From Burhinus oedicnemus (Eukaryota > Chordata > Aves > Charadriiformes > Burhinidae), in NCBI GenBank assembly GCA_008921705.1, contig VFFE01007650.1, forward strand, positions 193,176-257,175: a DNA stretch of 64,000 nucleotides, in the 5' to 3' direction. Positions 1-12,515 of this stretch are shown here, in pieces. Numbering within the stretch: the stretch's first letter is position 1; the number at the start of each line of letters is the position of its first letter. Below the pieces are notes generated by a model. That model worked only from the letters and a program-made list of their open reading frames with translations, searched no databases and was not told where the DNA came from. Position numbers and translations under genes: made by a program.

Positions 1-3000
1 AATAGCTGTCACCTTTCAGATACTGGCATTGCCATGTCTAAGCAAGGCTCTGGAAATCTCATACAATTTGAGTCACCAAAAAAAGCACACATTGTAATTT
101 TTCTTTTTTTTTCCCAGAGCTGGAATTGAGCTTGCATTCTTTTCATGGTTTCAAAGACACTAAAGCTGGACAGCAGGTCATGACCATCTTTCATAATTCA
201 GGCTATAGACACACGGCCTCATATCGTTACTAAGCCCTATAACTCATGATAGAAATAGAACCTTCTTTTGTCCATTTACTCAGTGATATCTTACTCCAAC
301 CTTCCTGATAAAAGAACTTTCAGGTCATTTCCAGTTTTCATTCTTCAGCTTCCAGTCATATGATCTTATTATGCCTTTCTCTCTGAAGAACTGACTGATA
401 TCAGAGGTTATTCTTCTTGTTACAGATCTCTAGACCTGCCTTTTGATAAGCTGTTTAGTGTGAACTTCCACTGAAGATGGATGACGTAACCTGTGTTTTC
501 CAGACCTTGAGTTACTAGTGAGATTTTAACCTTCTCTGAGATCATCTGCCTGAAATGAATAAAAAATATCAAGTGGCATTCAGCCTTCCAGCAGAAAACA
601 AAAAGAAGAGAAGAACTGTCATTGTTACTCTCTTTTTTAACGCAAATAATGCACACTCCACCTCAGAAATAAGATGCGTATCCATTTATGATGACATACA
701 TACCCATGTACACCATTGCTGAAACAAATGAACAACACTGGGGCAACAACCAGTTCCTGCCAGATTGGACTGATAAAACCCTGATTTGTTGCTAAGACTG
801 ACAGTGAATTCATTAATATGATTGTCATTGTTATCACAATTTCTTGTTATCACGATTTCTTTAATAGTTAGACTGTTGTGAGTTACTAGAGCAGCATATA
901 GGCTAATATATCTAATCCTAATGCATGAGTATAGCTCCTTCTATCAACTGAGCACATAAATTTTTAGGGTAATATGTAGCATATTTGTCCAGGTGTAATT
1001 TCAGTGAGATGATTCTAACTAATATTTCCCTATTTCTGTAATACATTTATTGAGGTCTCTATCAGTTACCCACACAGGTTTGGGGGGAGGGGGGTACGTG
1101 AGCTCAAGAGCCCTTCAAGCCTGTAATTACCTGTGTCAGCTTTTCTGTTCTCGCTGGCTCACCTCCAGTCCCTTGGAACTTGCTCAGTTTTTCAAGATTT
1201 ATTAAAAATAAATATCAACAGCCTAGAGCTATTTTTTTTTGCAGGCCACAGATTTGCTTGGACGTTTCAGTTGCTTAATTCAAGCATCTGAGAGGAAGGG
1301 CTCTCTGCTAAAAGAGTATGGAAAATATATGTTTTTGAGAATGGTTTGGTTACCCAGTTGAACTCTCTGACCTGTTTTAAAACCAATTTGGATATATATA
1401 AGGACAAAGGCAAAAGCTGCTCCCCAGAGAGTGAAAGTTCACTATGTTGGTGCCACTCCAGCAGCCAGAGTGTCTGCAAAGCATCTGCAGGCATCACACA
1501 CTTCCTTGTAATGCTGTACCTAACACCAACATAGATAATATAAATAATTATTATAATAAATAATAATATAAATAATATATAAATCATTAATATAGCTGTC
1601 TATGCTGCTGGAATAGCAAGAAAATACAGTGTTTAGAAAGTCTGAGAATCATCAGGAGGAGAGATGGTGCTAAAAAGGAAGCAGATCATTTCTGTTAATG
1701 AAATACCAGTCTGTTTCTTAGGTCTTAAAATAACCTCTAACTTTAACAGGAGCAGAAAAGAAGTAGTATTTATCCCAAATCAGAAGGAGCTGGATTTCCA
1801 GTCCCCAGCACTTCAGCTGGCCCTTCAGACATGTGCATCCCCTGCAAAGCTGCAATAGGGAGAAGTCTCCCCAGCGCGGAGTAAAACCACCTTCAGAACA
1901 GTGTCTTTTTCTCTAAGGCCTTCCAAACCTCAAGTACTACACAGCAAAATGTTTTATACTGATTAATGCAAAACCAGAAACAACTGAACTGTAATAATAT
2001 GCTGAAACACAAGGTTTAGCTATGTGCTGACCCTTAGGAAGGACACTGAGTCAGGCATAATCATGGCACAGCAACGATAAAGTGGAGAAATGGGACTCAC
2101 AAGCCACTGAGCAAGGAGGTAGTGAAATTGTATATGCTTTTGGGATAACAGGAAAAGACAGTGTTTAGAACAGCTGAGCCTCAGACTCCTATAAAGTTAC
2201 CTGGAAAATGTGTGCATGCACACAAAGTCCATATTATGTTGTTAAAACTAAATAAAGAACATAAAAAATCCTGTGGGCCCAGGTTGCTGTCTTCAACGAA
2301 CGAAGGAAAAGCATCGCGGTCCTTAACCAAAGTAACTGTGTTAGCAGGTGGAAGTGACTGACATTTTCCTGCTTTTTTCACTAACCTTAAACCTCCACAC
2401 CTTTCAGGAAAGCTGTATTTCCCTAATGCGGCAAAAGTGGTTCTAGGAGTCCTGAATCAGAAGGCATCAAATTCTGTCCACTGAAGTTTGTTGTGAACCC
2501 ACAATGTTGGCAATGGCATCACTTACATTAGGTCTTTGAGGAAGATGTGGTGGTTTGAAAGTCATGGAGAAGTGGAAAGTGGTTTTTTACCTTTTATTTT
2601 CTTGCTGTCATTCGTCATCCTTTCTAATGAGAAATGTTCCTTATTTCTGGTTTGTGTGGATGCAGTTCCCAGGTGTTTGTTCCTGATGTGCCATTTTCCA
2701 CATTGTGGAACTCCACAAGAACCTCTGCTTTGCTGTACCCCGTCTGTGAATCTCAAAATGAGAGCTATGTGCTTGACCTCTGCTCCTCAAGGAATGCTTG
2801 GCCAGTGGGAAAAATGGGGATCTTAGCATTGTCCCCATTGTGTGAAAACCAAAGGTAGCAAGACTTGAGCCCTGAGAGGGGAAGTGCAATGGTTGCTCCT
2901 TTGTAGCACGTCTGTTTGGCTGAATGACTTCTGCTGCATTTCCGTTTCTTACAAGAAGTGACCAGCGCAGTGATTGATCTTGCCAGCTGAAATCCAGACA

Positions 3001-4460
3001 TCTGTTGTTTAAAAAGTGTGTATATATATACTTGCATATATTTGAGCTCTTTCATTTTTTGAAGACCATTGCAGGGCATATCAGTAACTTGCCGAGATAA
3101 AAGTGATGGAGAAAAAACTTGTTAACACATGAAATACCTCCCACCTCAGCTGGTTTAAAACGCAGCAGTGCAGATCCTGGGTGGTAACCCACCCTCAGGC
3201 TCCAATACTCAGTGGCCTGTGGCACACACGCAGGCTGAAGGGCTCTGCAATACCTTGCTTTTGCCTCTGAAGAGATAGAATAATCAAAACAACTCTCAAT
3301 TTTTTTTGGCTAAGTCAAAAAATTAGAATTATATGTTTTGATAACTTCAGTCTTTCTTTAAAATCCCATCCTTTACTTCTTTATCAGGTGAACTCCCTTT
3401 ATTCATATTTTTCAGTTATTTTTCTAGCATTGTTAGTAACACATTCTATGTACACTATTTCTATTTTGGGGTTTTTTTTTAGTAAAAACCACCATTTCAG
3501 TCTTCTGGAATTGTCATGCTATTGCAGATGTTATTAAAACAGAACATCTGCATGTTAAGGTTATTGAGTTCTTTGGACTCTTGTCCAGATTAAAAGATGA
3601 ATATCCATAGTAAGTATTTTCTAACATTTATGCTAAAATATCAGTCTCAACAGAGTGGAATTAAAAGTTCTATTCTAAGAGTATTTTCTAAAGTAATTAG
3701 TACAGAAACCAAATCATATCTATTTTGTTGTGGACAAGCATTATATGCTTATGGACTCCTCAGCTGATACTAGCATCTATATTACTCTGTGAAAGGAATG
3801 TCAGCAGATAAATAAATATAAAATCAGGTCAATATATTTGTTAGGAATACAGAGATGTCTTTCTTTTGAAAACAGACTATTTGTTAATCTATCTACTTTA
3901 CTATGGATTTCAAAAGAAATAACCCACAAGAATAGTGATTAAAAAACATTTACTTTTTTAAACACTTCACCTCCTCAGAGATGTAGAATTTTGTGTAATC
4001 AGAATTACTGACAGTTCTTAGTTCAGTAAAACTGAGTGAAAAATAACTTCCATTACTACAAAAATCCTTACATTTTTCAATCAACTTTTTTTCCAGTTGA
4101 GTTTGTCCCAAAATTCAAATTTTTGTTCTGGAATAAACATACAGAAGGCACATTTTTAAATATAAGCAATTTTGAAATTAAAAAACTACTTTCCTGAGGA
4201 GAAGGGAAAAAAAAACAACCTACATTTATTTTGAATACACTTTGGATTGAAGAGGTCATTCAGCTGTAGCTATTATATGAAATCTGTGTCTGTGTTTAAT
4301 TTAGTTTCTCTGGCCTTTATACAGTACTTGACATAGTTGTACAGCATCTAACTTTGGACTTGGAGAACACTAAGTCTACTTGAAATACTCAATTCAAGTC
4401 TATTTAAGAATGAGATTTTGTGATACAATTTAGTAGGAAATAAAATGTTCCAGTGTATTC
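1..4460. other. Unique AT-rich noncoding stretch
   Basis: No gene or known transposon is recognised here. Open frames on both strands are short, overlap each other in different frames and show no family motif. Small-scale structure consists of a G-run pair near 1082-1094, an AT-only simple-sequence patch at 1531-1594, a short TA dinucleotide run at 3021-3030, and ordinary A and T runs. It reads as intergenic or intronic DNA. Confidence 0.6.
1531..1594. repeat. AT-rich simple sequence
   Basis: The patch is almost purely A and T, built from irregular AATAAT and ATATAA units, with no fixed period. This is low-complexity DNA. It explains part of the minus-strand frame at 1267-1587, whose N-terminal isoleucine and tyrosine run is simply translated AT repeat. 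Confidence 0.75.
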
Positions 4461-4494
4461 AGATTAATCATGCCATTTCAGTGGTTTCTAAAAC
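4461..4494 (+). repeat. 34-bp perfect direct repeat, copy 1
   Basis: This segment, starting AGATTAATCATGCCATTTCA, is identical over 34 bases to 5327-5360, in the same orientation and 866 bp away. Downstream of it there are further short matches (ATGTTT, then ATTTTAAT) separated by different spacing, so the original similarity may have been longer. Upstream flanks do not match. I do not recognise it as part of a named repeat family. Confidence 0.9.
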
Positions 4495-5989
4495 CATGTT
4501 TACCAATAAACATTTTAATTGCTAAAATTATTGAAATGCTAGTATCATGCGCTCTTCTTTACTGAGTCCTCATGTAAGGTAATAATTATTCTGTTGGAAA
4601 AGTGGAAGAAAGGTAGTAAACTTCTCTAAATGTAGTCCTGACTTCTCTGTGTGGCATTTTCAAGACCTTTATTAAATGTCCTACTGCACTGAAGTCTTGA
4701 GAGTCCGCAGCTCCTCGTCCACATACTCATGTGCTCATAATCCTTTAGCTACTTCTGTGGACACAGAAGGAAGGTTATTAGAGTTTAATTATGTATAACA
4801 TCAGTTTTAGAAGCCGAGTTGAAGTTATATTGAAAAATGAACCAGGAAAAGAATTTTTGCACATTATGTGAGTGGACGTACCTTATGAATCTATAAAGCA
4901 GATGGCCACTGTGCAATCAGATGAGTCAAATATAGCCCTCAACAGCTGGTGATTAGACATGAAGACCCAGTAGGAACTAATTCTTTTGGCTATCACGGAC
5001 AGTTTTTGTTCAATATTAAAAACCTCTTTTGAAGGCTGAACAAGTTACTCTTCAATTCACTATCCTTGTCAAGTTATAAATAAAGAACCTATATGTGAAT
5101 TAAAATGAGGCACCTTTTGGGATATTTAAATCCTCCAAAAATAGCCCAAGATTCTGACCACAGCTAAATTCTTATTTAAAGTCCTTGAAGACTGGATTTG
5201 CGTAAATTATTTTTAACTTCCTTTGTTGTGCTGATTGTGCCCCCTTGGAAACAATTTATGAATTTGTGTTGAATCCTCAAATAGATTTGGCTGAAATATC
5301 TTTGAAGAGAGTAGACACCTTTAAAAAGATTAATCATGCCATTTCAGTGGTTTCTAAAACAAATGTTTCAGCTGTTTTGAAACCAAACAAAATTTTAATG
5401 ACTTTTAAAAAGGGATTAAGTAACCCAAGAATAAAATTAATCATTTTATTGACTGAAAGTAGGATAAAAAATTGTGGTGTTTTCCCATTTCATTTCATCA
5501 ACTGGGTGAAAAAAAAGCCTATCAGAATTTCCATTTGGAGTCAACCAGAGCTGCTTTTTCCTCTAGTCTTGCTTTGGTTTGGCTGGCTCTGTAAGTCCTT
5601 TATTTACATAGTATTACTCCTGGGTTGTCGAGTCTAATCACAAGCTCCTACAGGTAACCATGACATATGGTCATCAGAAACTTTCTTGTTTATCAACTCC
5701 ATCTTCAAAATTGCTTAGGTTTTCCTCACTTCCTACTCCCACCAAGTGTTTCTCAAATTTGATTAGAAATCTCATGTTCAGCCTTAATTTTCGTAAGTAG
5801 TTTATGATCATACAGTTTGTACAACATGTGATAGCATTGATTACTGGTTAAATTCTTCACAATTATCCCACTCCTGTTTAGAAAAAAATGTATCTGCTTT
5901 CAGCTATTGCTTTGATGGGCCAAACAAGCCAAGTTCTTTCAGTTTAATCTTGTGTCAAATACGCTTCCATGACTTGCCCATTCAATTGG
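4495..5989. other. Noncoding stretch holding a 130-codon chance frame
   Basis: Apart from repeat copy 2, nothing is recognised. The plus-strand frame at 5245-5637 is lysine- and isoleucine-rich in its first two thirds and hydrophobic at its end, with no motif I can name. It starts on TTG and has no ATG near its start. I treat it as noncoding. Confidence 0.55.
5327..5360 (+). repeat. 34-bp perfect direct repeat, copy 2
   Basis: Second copy of the repeat at 4461-4494, with no mismatch over 34 bases. It lies inside a 130-codon open frame (5245-5637) that opens on TTG rather than ATG and has no recognisable domain, so the frame is probably chance. The copy could come from a local segmental copy, a fragment of an unrecognised interspersed repeat, or recent gene conversion. 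Confidence 0.9.
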
Positions 5990-6190
5990 GCCTTCTTTAC
6001 ACTTGCTTCAGATTAATTTCTCTTTCTTGAACAGTGGCCAAAACTGTACACAGTATACAGGATGTATTTTCCAGACAGTGCTGCTAATATCGCCCTGTCT
6101 ATACTGGAAATACTTCATCTATTAAAACCCAAGGTCATATTTAACATTTTTTCCACAGCAACCTGACACTGATGGTTTTTAGCCATTCTT
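5990..6190 (-). mobile_element. Very old CR1-type LINE relic (RT 3' part)
   Basis: Read on the plus strand, the stretch from about 6030 follows the order of a reversed CR1: a segment like 'gtggccaaaactg.acacagtat', then a segment about the chain of inserted copies, then 'aaaacccaaggtcatattt' and 'cacagcaacctgacactgatgg'. In less decayed CR1 copies (compare 23700-23900 in this window) the same order encodes the part of the reverse transcriptase downstream of the catalytic motifs. No open frame survives and indels are common. The ends are uncertain, and the similarity may continue to about 6300. It could be a different old LINE of the same clade. Confidence 0.5.
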
Positions 6191-9100
6191 GAACCACCCA
6201 TATGCCTCTTTTTTATCCTCTGCTATTTCAGTTGAATAGCCTCAGCTTAAAGCCGAAATTATTAATAGGATGTAGTCTTTCAGGCCTCATACCTAGCTCC
6301 TGCTCAGTGGTTGGATAGTTCTGAATTGCCATTGACATTTTTCCTCTCTTTGGGAAGTTGCTACTTTCAAAACTGTAAAAGAAACCTCTGGATTTAGTCT
6401 GCTTTCATCTGTCTAATTCCAGCCAGCTTTCATGTATTTCCCTTCTCCTTTATTTTATTCATCTATGTTCCTCACAGGTATTTTCTGGATACTTCCAAAA
6501 TACTGAAATCTTTCACTGCAGCTCAGACTCCCCCTCCTCCCTTTTCAGAGAGAGGTAAACTCCACCGTTCCCTCAATGTGACTGGCATTATTAAATGTCT
6601 GTATGCAACCGTATATTCATTTCAGGTGGCACTTCTCTCAGTGTTTTGTAAAGGCTACCAAAACCTCCACCACGACGAGGGTGTCAAGCTTTGCAATTGC
6701 TTCCATGTCAGTTCTTCCACTTCCATGTGGTAGTTTCTGAATATATTTATCATTTCCTATGAGTCATGCTATCTTTCACCTTCTGTTCTTCAGCAAAAAT
6801 TTATTTGGAAAACAAGTCAAATATTAATTTAGGTTTTCGCTCATTTTAAATTGTTTGACTTTAAGCTCCTTATCTCATCCCTTGTAAATGCTCTGTCATC
6901 CCAGTTTTGTCTGAGCCTGCGTTCAGACCAAGTAGTTCTGCAATGGTACCACAAGGTCCCTTACATTATGTAGGATACAAACTCCAGAAATTTTTCATCT
7001 TTAGCTTAAACAAATTTGAACTCAGCAGTGTGGCTGCTCCACCAGGGAGCGGGGGAGAGCGGGGAGGCAGTTTTTCGGCTCCATATCTTAGCTGGCAACA
7101 CTGGCTGTGTGAGTTCATCTGCTCCTCAGCAAAGACCTGAGTCCAGAACTCAGTATTAGATCTCTCTTGCTTACATCGTATAGGTGAATAAAGCCAAGTC
7201 GCATTTAATGTAAATGTAAATACCTCCATTTAAAATTTAAGGCACTTTTCTTCACCATTCCTTCTGCTATGTGCAGATTTTAAAAAACACTGAATAAATT
7301 TTGTGTATTGGTTATTTTGGGAGTAAAATGAATAAAATTAAAGACACTAGACAGATGCAATATTCCTCAGTAGCTGAAGTCAGGCTTCCAAAAGTAGTGC
7401 CTCACAGAAGTATCCCTAATAAGTACAGTGTCCCCATAAGTGTTAAACTGTGGGCATACAACCTCTTCAATAGAAGAGGCTAAATGGTCCCTATATCTGT
7501 ATGTTTATATCTGTTACATATTAATATTTCTATGTCTTCTGTGGGCATAGCAAAATCAATCCAGGTTCAGTAATTGGTTTCCGTAGCAGTTTGACTAGTG
7601 CATAACAGAAGATGGATAAAAATAGATATTTTGTGATTATGGAGGTAAGACACCAGCTGTGTTTCCCCTTCTGTTTAAAATCTGTTTAATTTTGGTTACC
7701 TTTTACAGAGCAACGTAGCGAGGACAGGGAATACCACTGCAGTGTGTAATATTCACACCCCACCGAGGAGAACGCATTCCCTCAGCCTTCCTGAGGGAAG
7801 CTTTGATTTTGGGACCAGGGGAGAGGGAATCAATCATTTCTGTCCTCTCCTGAGTTACAGAGAGAGGTGGTCGAAGGTTTTTGTGAAGAATAAGTGTAAG
7901 CATAAGCAGATAAAAGCCAGATTTCTTCTTTCTCACTGCATACTACTAGTGCCCTCTCCCCTCTCCCTGCCTGCAGAGGTCAGGCTTGAGGGTTTTATTT
8001 TGCTGAGCCTGTTTCTCTTGGGAAGGCTCTTCCCCTCAGCAGGTAGAGTGCTTCTGCTGGCCTTGACACAGGGGCTCAGGAAAGCAGCTGTGCAGACCCA
8101 CAGAAAGCCTTCCTGATGTCTGCCTGCCCAGTCCCCCGCGCCATAGAGACTGTCCCGCTGCACGCCCCTGAGCTAGACCTCCCTCTTAGTCCTCTTCTGG
8201 AGCACCACGTAGCAGCTTCACCTGAGACCTGCCGGTGCCGTTGGTAGCCTGTTCTCTTTTGGGACATGCTTGCTCATCTGCTTTTGCTGTGACCCTTCTG
8301 GTAGACCCAAAGCATGGTCCAGGGTGTCGCAGGGTGTGTCTACATTAATATTTTAGTTCGGATCCTTTGAAGTGAATGTCCTGGTTTTCCCCGCTGGCTG
8401 TTCTTTGGTTTGCAGCATGGACAGTGTTGCAGCACCTTAGATGGTTTTCTCTGGACTGAAGGAAACTGAAAAGATGTGTCCCAGGTGTTTGCACCTAGCG
8501 CAGTACAGCCACTAAGAGCTGGCATTCAGTCCCCGGGACCGAGCTTGATTTGGGCTGCAGTTAAAACCCCAAAATTCAATGTGGTATACATCAGGTTCTC
8601 AACACCAGCAGTTTTACTGTTGCACCACAGTGTTTGCCCGTTGTGCATGTCAGTGCAGCTGTGGTTTAGCAGGTGTATCTGGTAAGGAAGCTGAGGAAAG
8701 GTGTTGTCAATGTGTGGCAGAGAGAAACAGCCCCTTTCTTCATGCTCCTCAAATGAGTAATGGCACAAACCTGAGGTCCTCATTGCACATTACAGACAGT
8801 TACTATTTATTTCAATTTCTTTTTTTAGTGTCATGTCAGATTTATTGCTCCAGAAAGGAGTTTGTTTGATTTCCTCAAAGTGTAATAAACTACCTGTGTA
8901 TTAAGTTAGTTATTGAAGATACGAATTTAGTCCAAAGCATCTCTGAAGGCTAGTTTAAAATGAAAGGGAAGGAATGTAAGTAGCATGCAATAATGTGTGG
9001 CTCTCACAAGACGGATACCGTATTGACACTAATAAAATCTTAATTCCTTAGGAAGGTGAAAATAGTTTAAGATACAAATGCTAAATTAATCATAAATATG

Positions 9101-10555
9101 TGCTATATATGAAAATCTGAGCTGGGGGAATCACCTCCATTTTGTCAAGTATTGTACTATTTTTGGAGATTGTATTGGTTGGATATATTAAACTACTATT
9201 CTTGCATTGCTAGTTTCCTAATTGGTAGTTACTTTATACATGCTGACACAATGATAGTTATCTTGGTTTGTTGCTGAAAGATTGCTGAGTAGTTACGTAC
9301 ATTTTATCTGGGTTTGTAATTTGGTGGATCCAGAAATTGGAGTGTGGGTCCCATCCCCCATTGTAGGGAACTTGAATAATTCCAGGAATAGTTTCATGGA
9401 GGTCAGTGAGACTGGTCAGATGAGCATCCACTTCTTGATACTATTGGTTCATCATCTGGATGAAAACTAGAAGAAATACCCTCAAAGTCTGCTTCAGCTA
9501 AACGTTAATAAATAAGTACAAATTTCTATGATACATTAGCGTACAACATTAACTGTGCGATTTTGTGTGCATGTTTGCTTTTTCTATGAGTGCACTGACA
9601 ATTTGGCCGTCAGTACTAGCATGACTGCAAATGGGCACACACTTTACTGCAGGACTGTAAGGGACTGTGTTAGCATAAATGAACATTTTGTTGATTTTGC
9701 TACCACGCTTCCCCCGTAAGCACTGCTCACTTTCTGAATCTATGAACACAGCCAGATCTCTGAAGTGTGTACTGTTCTGTGGCAGTAGAAAATAAGCTTA
9801 ATACTTAACCACACTGAGGATGTGTCGGCCTTGAAGGGATGAGGTATTATAAACACTATCTCCACAGACAGTTGAAAGAAACAGTGTGGGAGTCACAATT
9901 ATGGGTTCAAGAACCTATTTTTCTTTTTTCTCCCACACACGCTCATCTCTTGTCATATTCTCTTTCAATAGTTTGCAAATTTAAAGTGTTTCTCAGAATG
10001 TCCTTCTGCTAAGGAGATTAATACAAATATTAACAGCGCCCCAGGATCTGTTACCTCCATTTGTTCAGGCTCCTCCACAAAGCAGTGCTGCGATAATGTT
10101 TACAATGTGGAGAAAAATAGCCCAAGGTAAGGTATAGGTTTATGTGCTGACCAACACACGGGAGTTAAGGCCATGAAGCAGACATTACTGCAAAGAATGC
10201 AGCATACTGCCTGTGAACCCAGAGCAGCCTTACGCATCAAATAGCTTAATTTAAATATGTTTAAATTTAGATTGGTTTCATTCATGAGAATGGGATAAGT
10301 GCTGGATAGATTGTCGCTATTGTAACTGAACACAAAATTTGGCCCGTTACGGGTGCCCTGTTTCTTTCATGTGTTATTGCCTTCTTCAGGAAATGCTGTA
10401 ATTAGTACATTACAAGCCTTCAGGATGTTAAGAGTGTTTTTTCTCCTCTGGACTTAAACTACGTGTGTTTGGAGTAGTTCAAAGAAGGGGTCTTTAGAAT
10501 TTTTTACATGAGTGAAGTAATCTTATTTTTCCTGGGCTATGTGGTTTCAGTTCAC
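6191..10555. other. Unique noncoding stretch
   Basis: No gene or known repeat is recognised. The part up to about 6900 is pyrimidine-rich and could be a further decayed extension of the CR1 relic just upstream. From 7740 to 8530 base composition is richer in G+C, giving overlapping frames of 60-124 codons on both strands with no domain. The rest is AT-rich. Confidence 0.55.
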
Positions 10556-10930
10556 ATGGCTAAAGTCTTATGTAGGTCTAATTAAAACAGAAATACCTTC
10601 TTCTGGCCCTGTCAAAATTAAAACAAGACATCTGCTTATGGAAAATGTTTTACATCCTTAATCACAATCAATAGTAATTGTTGCAATCAGTAATTAAAAG
10701 ACCATTTTCCTGCATTCCAGTGCTTCAAGCGCCTATCTTCTCTTTCAAGCAATAAATTTAAAATTAAGAGGCAATACAGGGTTGCATTTTCTCATGCCTT
10801 AGCTCCAAATGAGCCATTAGCATTCAGCGGCAGATAATTTGGCCCTGTGAGTTGCGGTTTGCTTAGAGAATGTTTGCCAATTAAGCGAAATGAGCCTCAG
10901 AGTTGTCAACAGTGCACTGATAATGTAGCA
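10556..10930. other. Candidate conserved noncoding block
   Basis: This block stands out for its density of homeodomain-type cores (several TAATTA/ATTA and CAATCA/CAATAG sites between 10660 and 10710, another near 10880) spread through non-repetitive sequence without simple-sequence bias. That texture is common in vertebrate developmental enhancers, but AT-rich DNA gives many such matches by chance. There is no open frame of note. Function is inference only. Confidence 0.22.
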
Positions 10931-11242
10931 AGTGTTTTTGGTGAGGTCATCAGCTCTTCTAGGAAATAACAGGTGTATGAAGAACATAGTCTGACAAATC
11001 TGTACTTGGCGGGAGCACGTGCGAAGGAGTAAGTCAGAAATTGGAAGGCAGATGGTGGACCAGAAGTAAACCTAGTCAGCTCTATATGAAGTGTTCTCAT
11101 GATAAGCTCCAGTCAGCCTAGTCAACACGAGCCTACAATATATGCCTAAGAGAGTAAGAGCCAGTACTGGCTCAGACTTGTCGTCTCATCGCTAATCGGT
11201 GTCAGTAATGCTTGAGGATCAGAGTACAAGGTACTAAAGAGG

Positions 11243-11280
11243 CATCATCCTTTGGATGATGGCATCATTCATCCTTTGGA
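11243..11280. repeat. Short duplicated segment with hairpin
   Basis: CATCATCC and GGATGATG form a perfect 8-bp stem around a TTT loop at 11243-11261. The words GGCATCAT and CATCCTTTGGA each recur once within the next 25 bases, at slightly different spacing. It looks like local slippage. Confidence 0.7.
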
Positions 11281-12490
11281 AGTCATACAAAACCAGTGAC
11301 CGTGTCTGTACTGCCAGTTAAATGTTTTATCCTCGTCTTTTAAATACTGAGACAGTACCTGTAAGAGGAGATCCCTTTACGTTTTCCTGTCTGTGTCTCT
11401 CCCCTCCCCCGTCTCTCTCTCTTTATTTTTTTACTGGCATAAGGAACTGGAAGCGAGACAGCTCAGCAGCTCTTGTAGAGGTAGAACAATGAAGAAGAGC
11501 AGCTGCTAATTAGATTGAAATGGGAATGTGGCCAGAGATCTGAGGAAATAATTAGAGCAGTAGTTCTGAGTGGCCGTACGCTGTCCTCTTCACACCACAG
11601 AGAAAGCCATGCGTGGGGCAGTTGAAACCATGCTGAACTTGAGCTAATGTAGCCAGTGGAGGAGGGATGTCTGAAATGACTTAAGTCACCAGCGATATTT
11701 TTAAAAGAAGACAGGAAACTGGAGGATATATCTAGACTAGTAATTATTCTTTTCTTTTCTTTTGAGTGCTATGATATTATATTGGAATATATAGTAATCA
11801 GAAATCAATAAAAAAAAGAATTGTCAGATCATTGTACCATTTTAAAGACCTTAAAATAATTTTATATAGCTTCAGAAGAACACACAAGAGACAAAAAGAT
11901 GGTAATTTACTTACAGGTTGGAATCTTGTAACATTTCGGATAAAGTGCATTTTGCCTAACTTCAGCTCTGTTAGGAGTTGAGCTCCCTCCTAGTCCGTGG
12001 CAAGAGAGTTGCTAGTTCACCCAGTGCCTCATGGACTGGTTTGATGTTACAAAAGTGTGCTGCCCTCTTTGTTTGGCTGAAAACAGTAGGAGAACTGCTA
12101 AAGCTTCAACTTAAGAACCACGGAGACACTCCTCATCCAGACCATTGATTTCCTTACTCTGTGTCACAGCCTGGCAGCAGGAGCCACTGCGATACCTGTA
12201 TGGCCGCAGGGATGGTGAGCTGCTGCATGGAGGGAGGAACAAAGGGTGGTGAGGGGAAAGCTTATATCCATCTAATGCAGCTACTACTCACTTCCTCATG
12301 TCAGATCATATCTTCAAGATGTTTTTGGAGGAATCAGTACTAGGAGATAGCTGTGTCCTGGTATTTCCAGGGATCCTGGACAACGTTAGACAATATGACT
12401 AACCTTAAGATAGATGAAAACTAACTGACGTGACTACTACCCTTTCTGCTAAATCTTTTTTGACAGAAAAATTGATTTTTGATTAAAAGG

Positions 12491-12515
12491 TTTTTGTTTT
12501 GTTTTGTTTTTTTTT
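12491..12515. repeat. T-rich tract with TTTTG units
   Basis: A run of T interrupted by G at intervals of about five bases, followed by a run of T. This is low-complexity sequence. Confidence 0.8.

Noticed and set aside
1082..1094. Possible G-quadruplex
   Set aside because: Only two G-runs of six separated by one A; four separated runs are not present, so a standard quadruplex is not supported.
5245..5637. 130-codon frame containing the 34-bp repeat
   Set aside because: Starts on TTG, no motif, and the repeat inside it also occurs outside any frame at 4461, so the repeat is not coding-driven.
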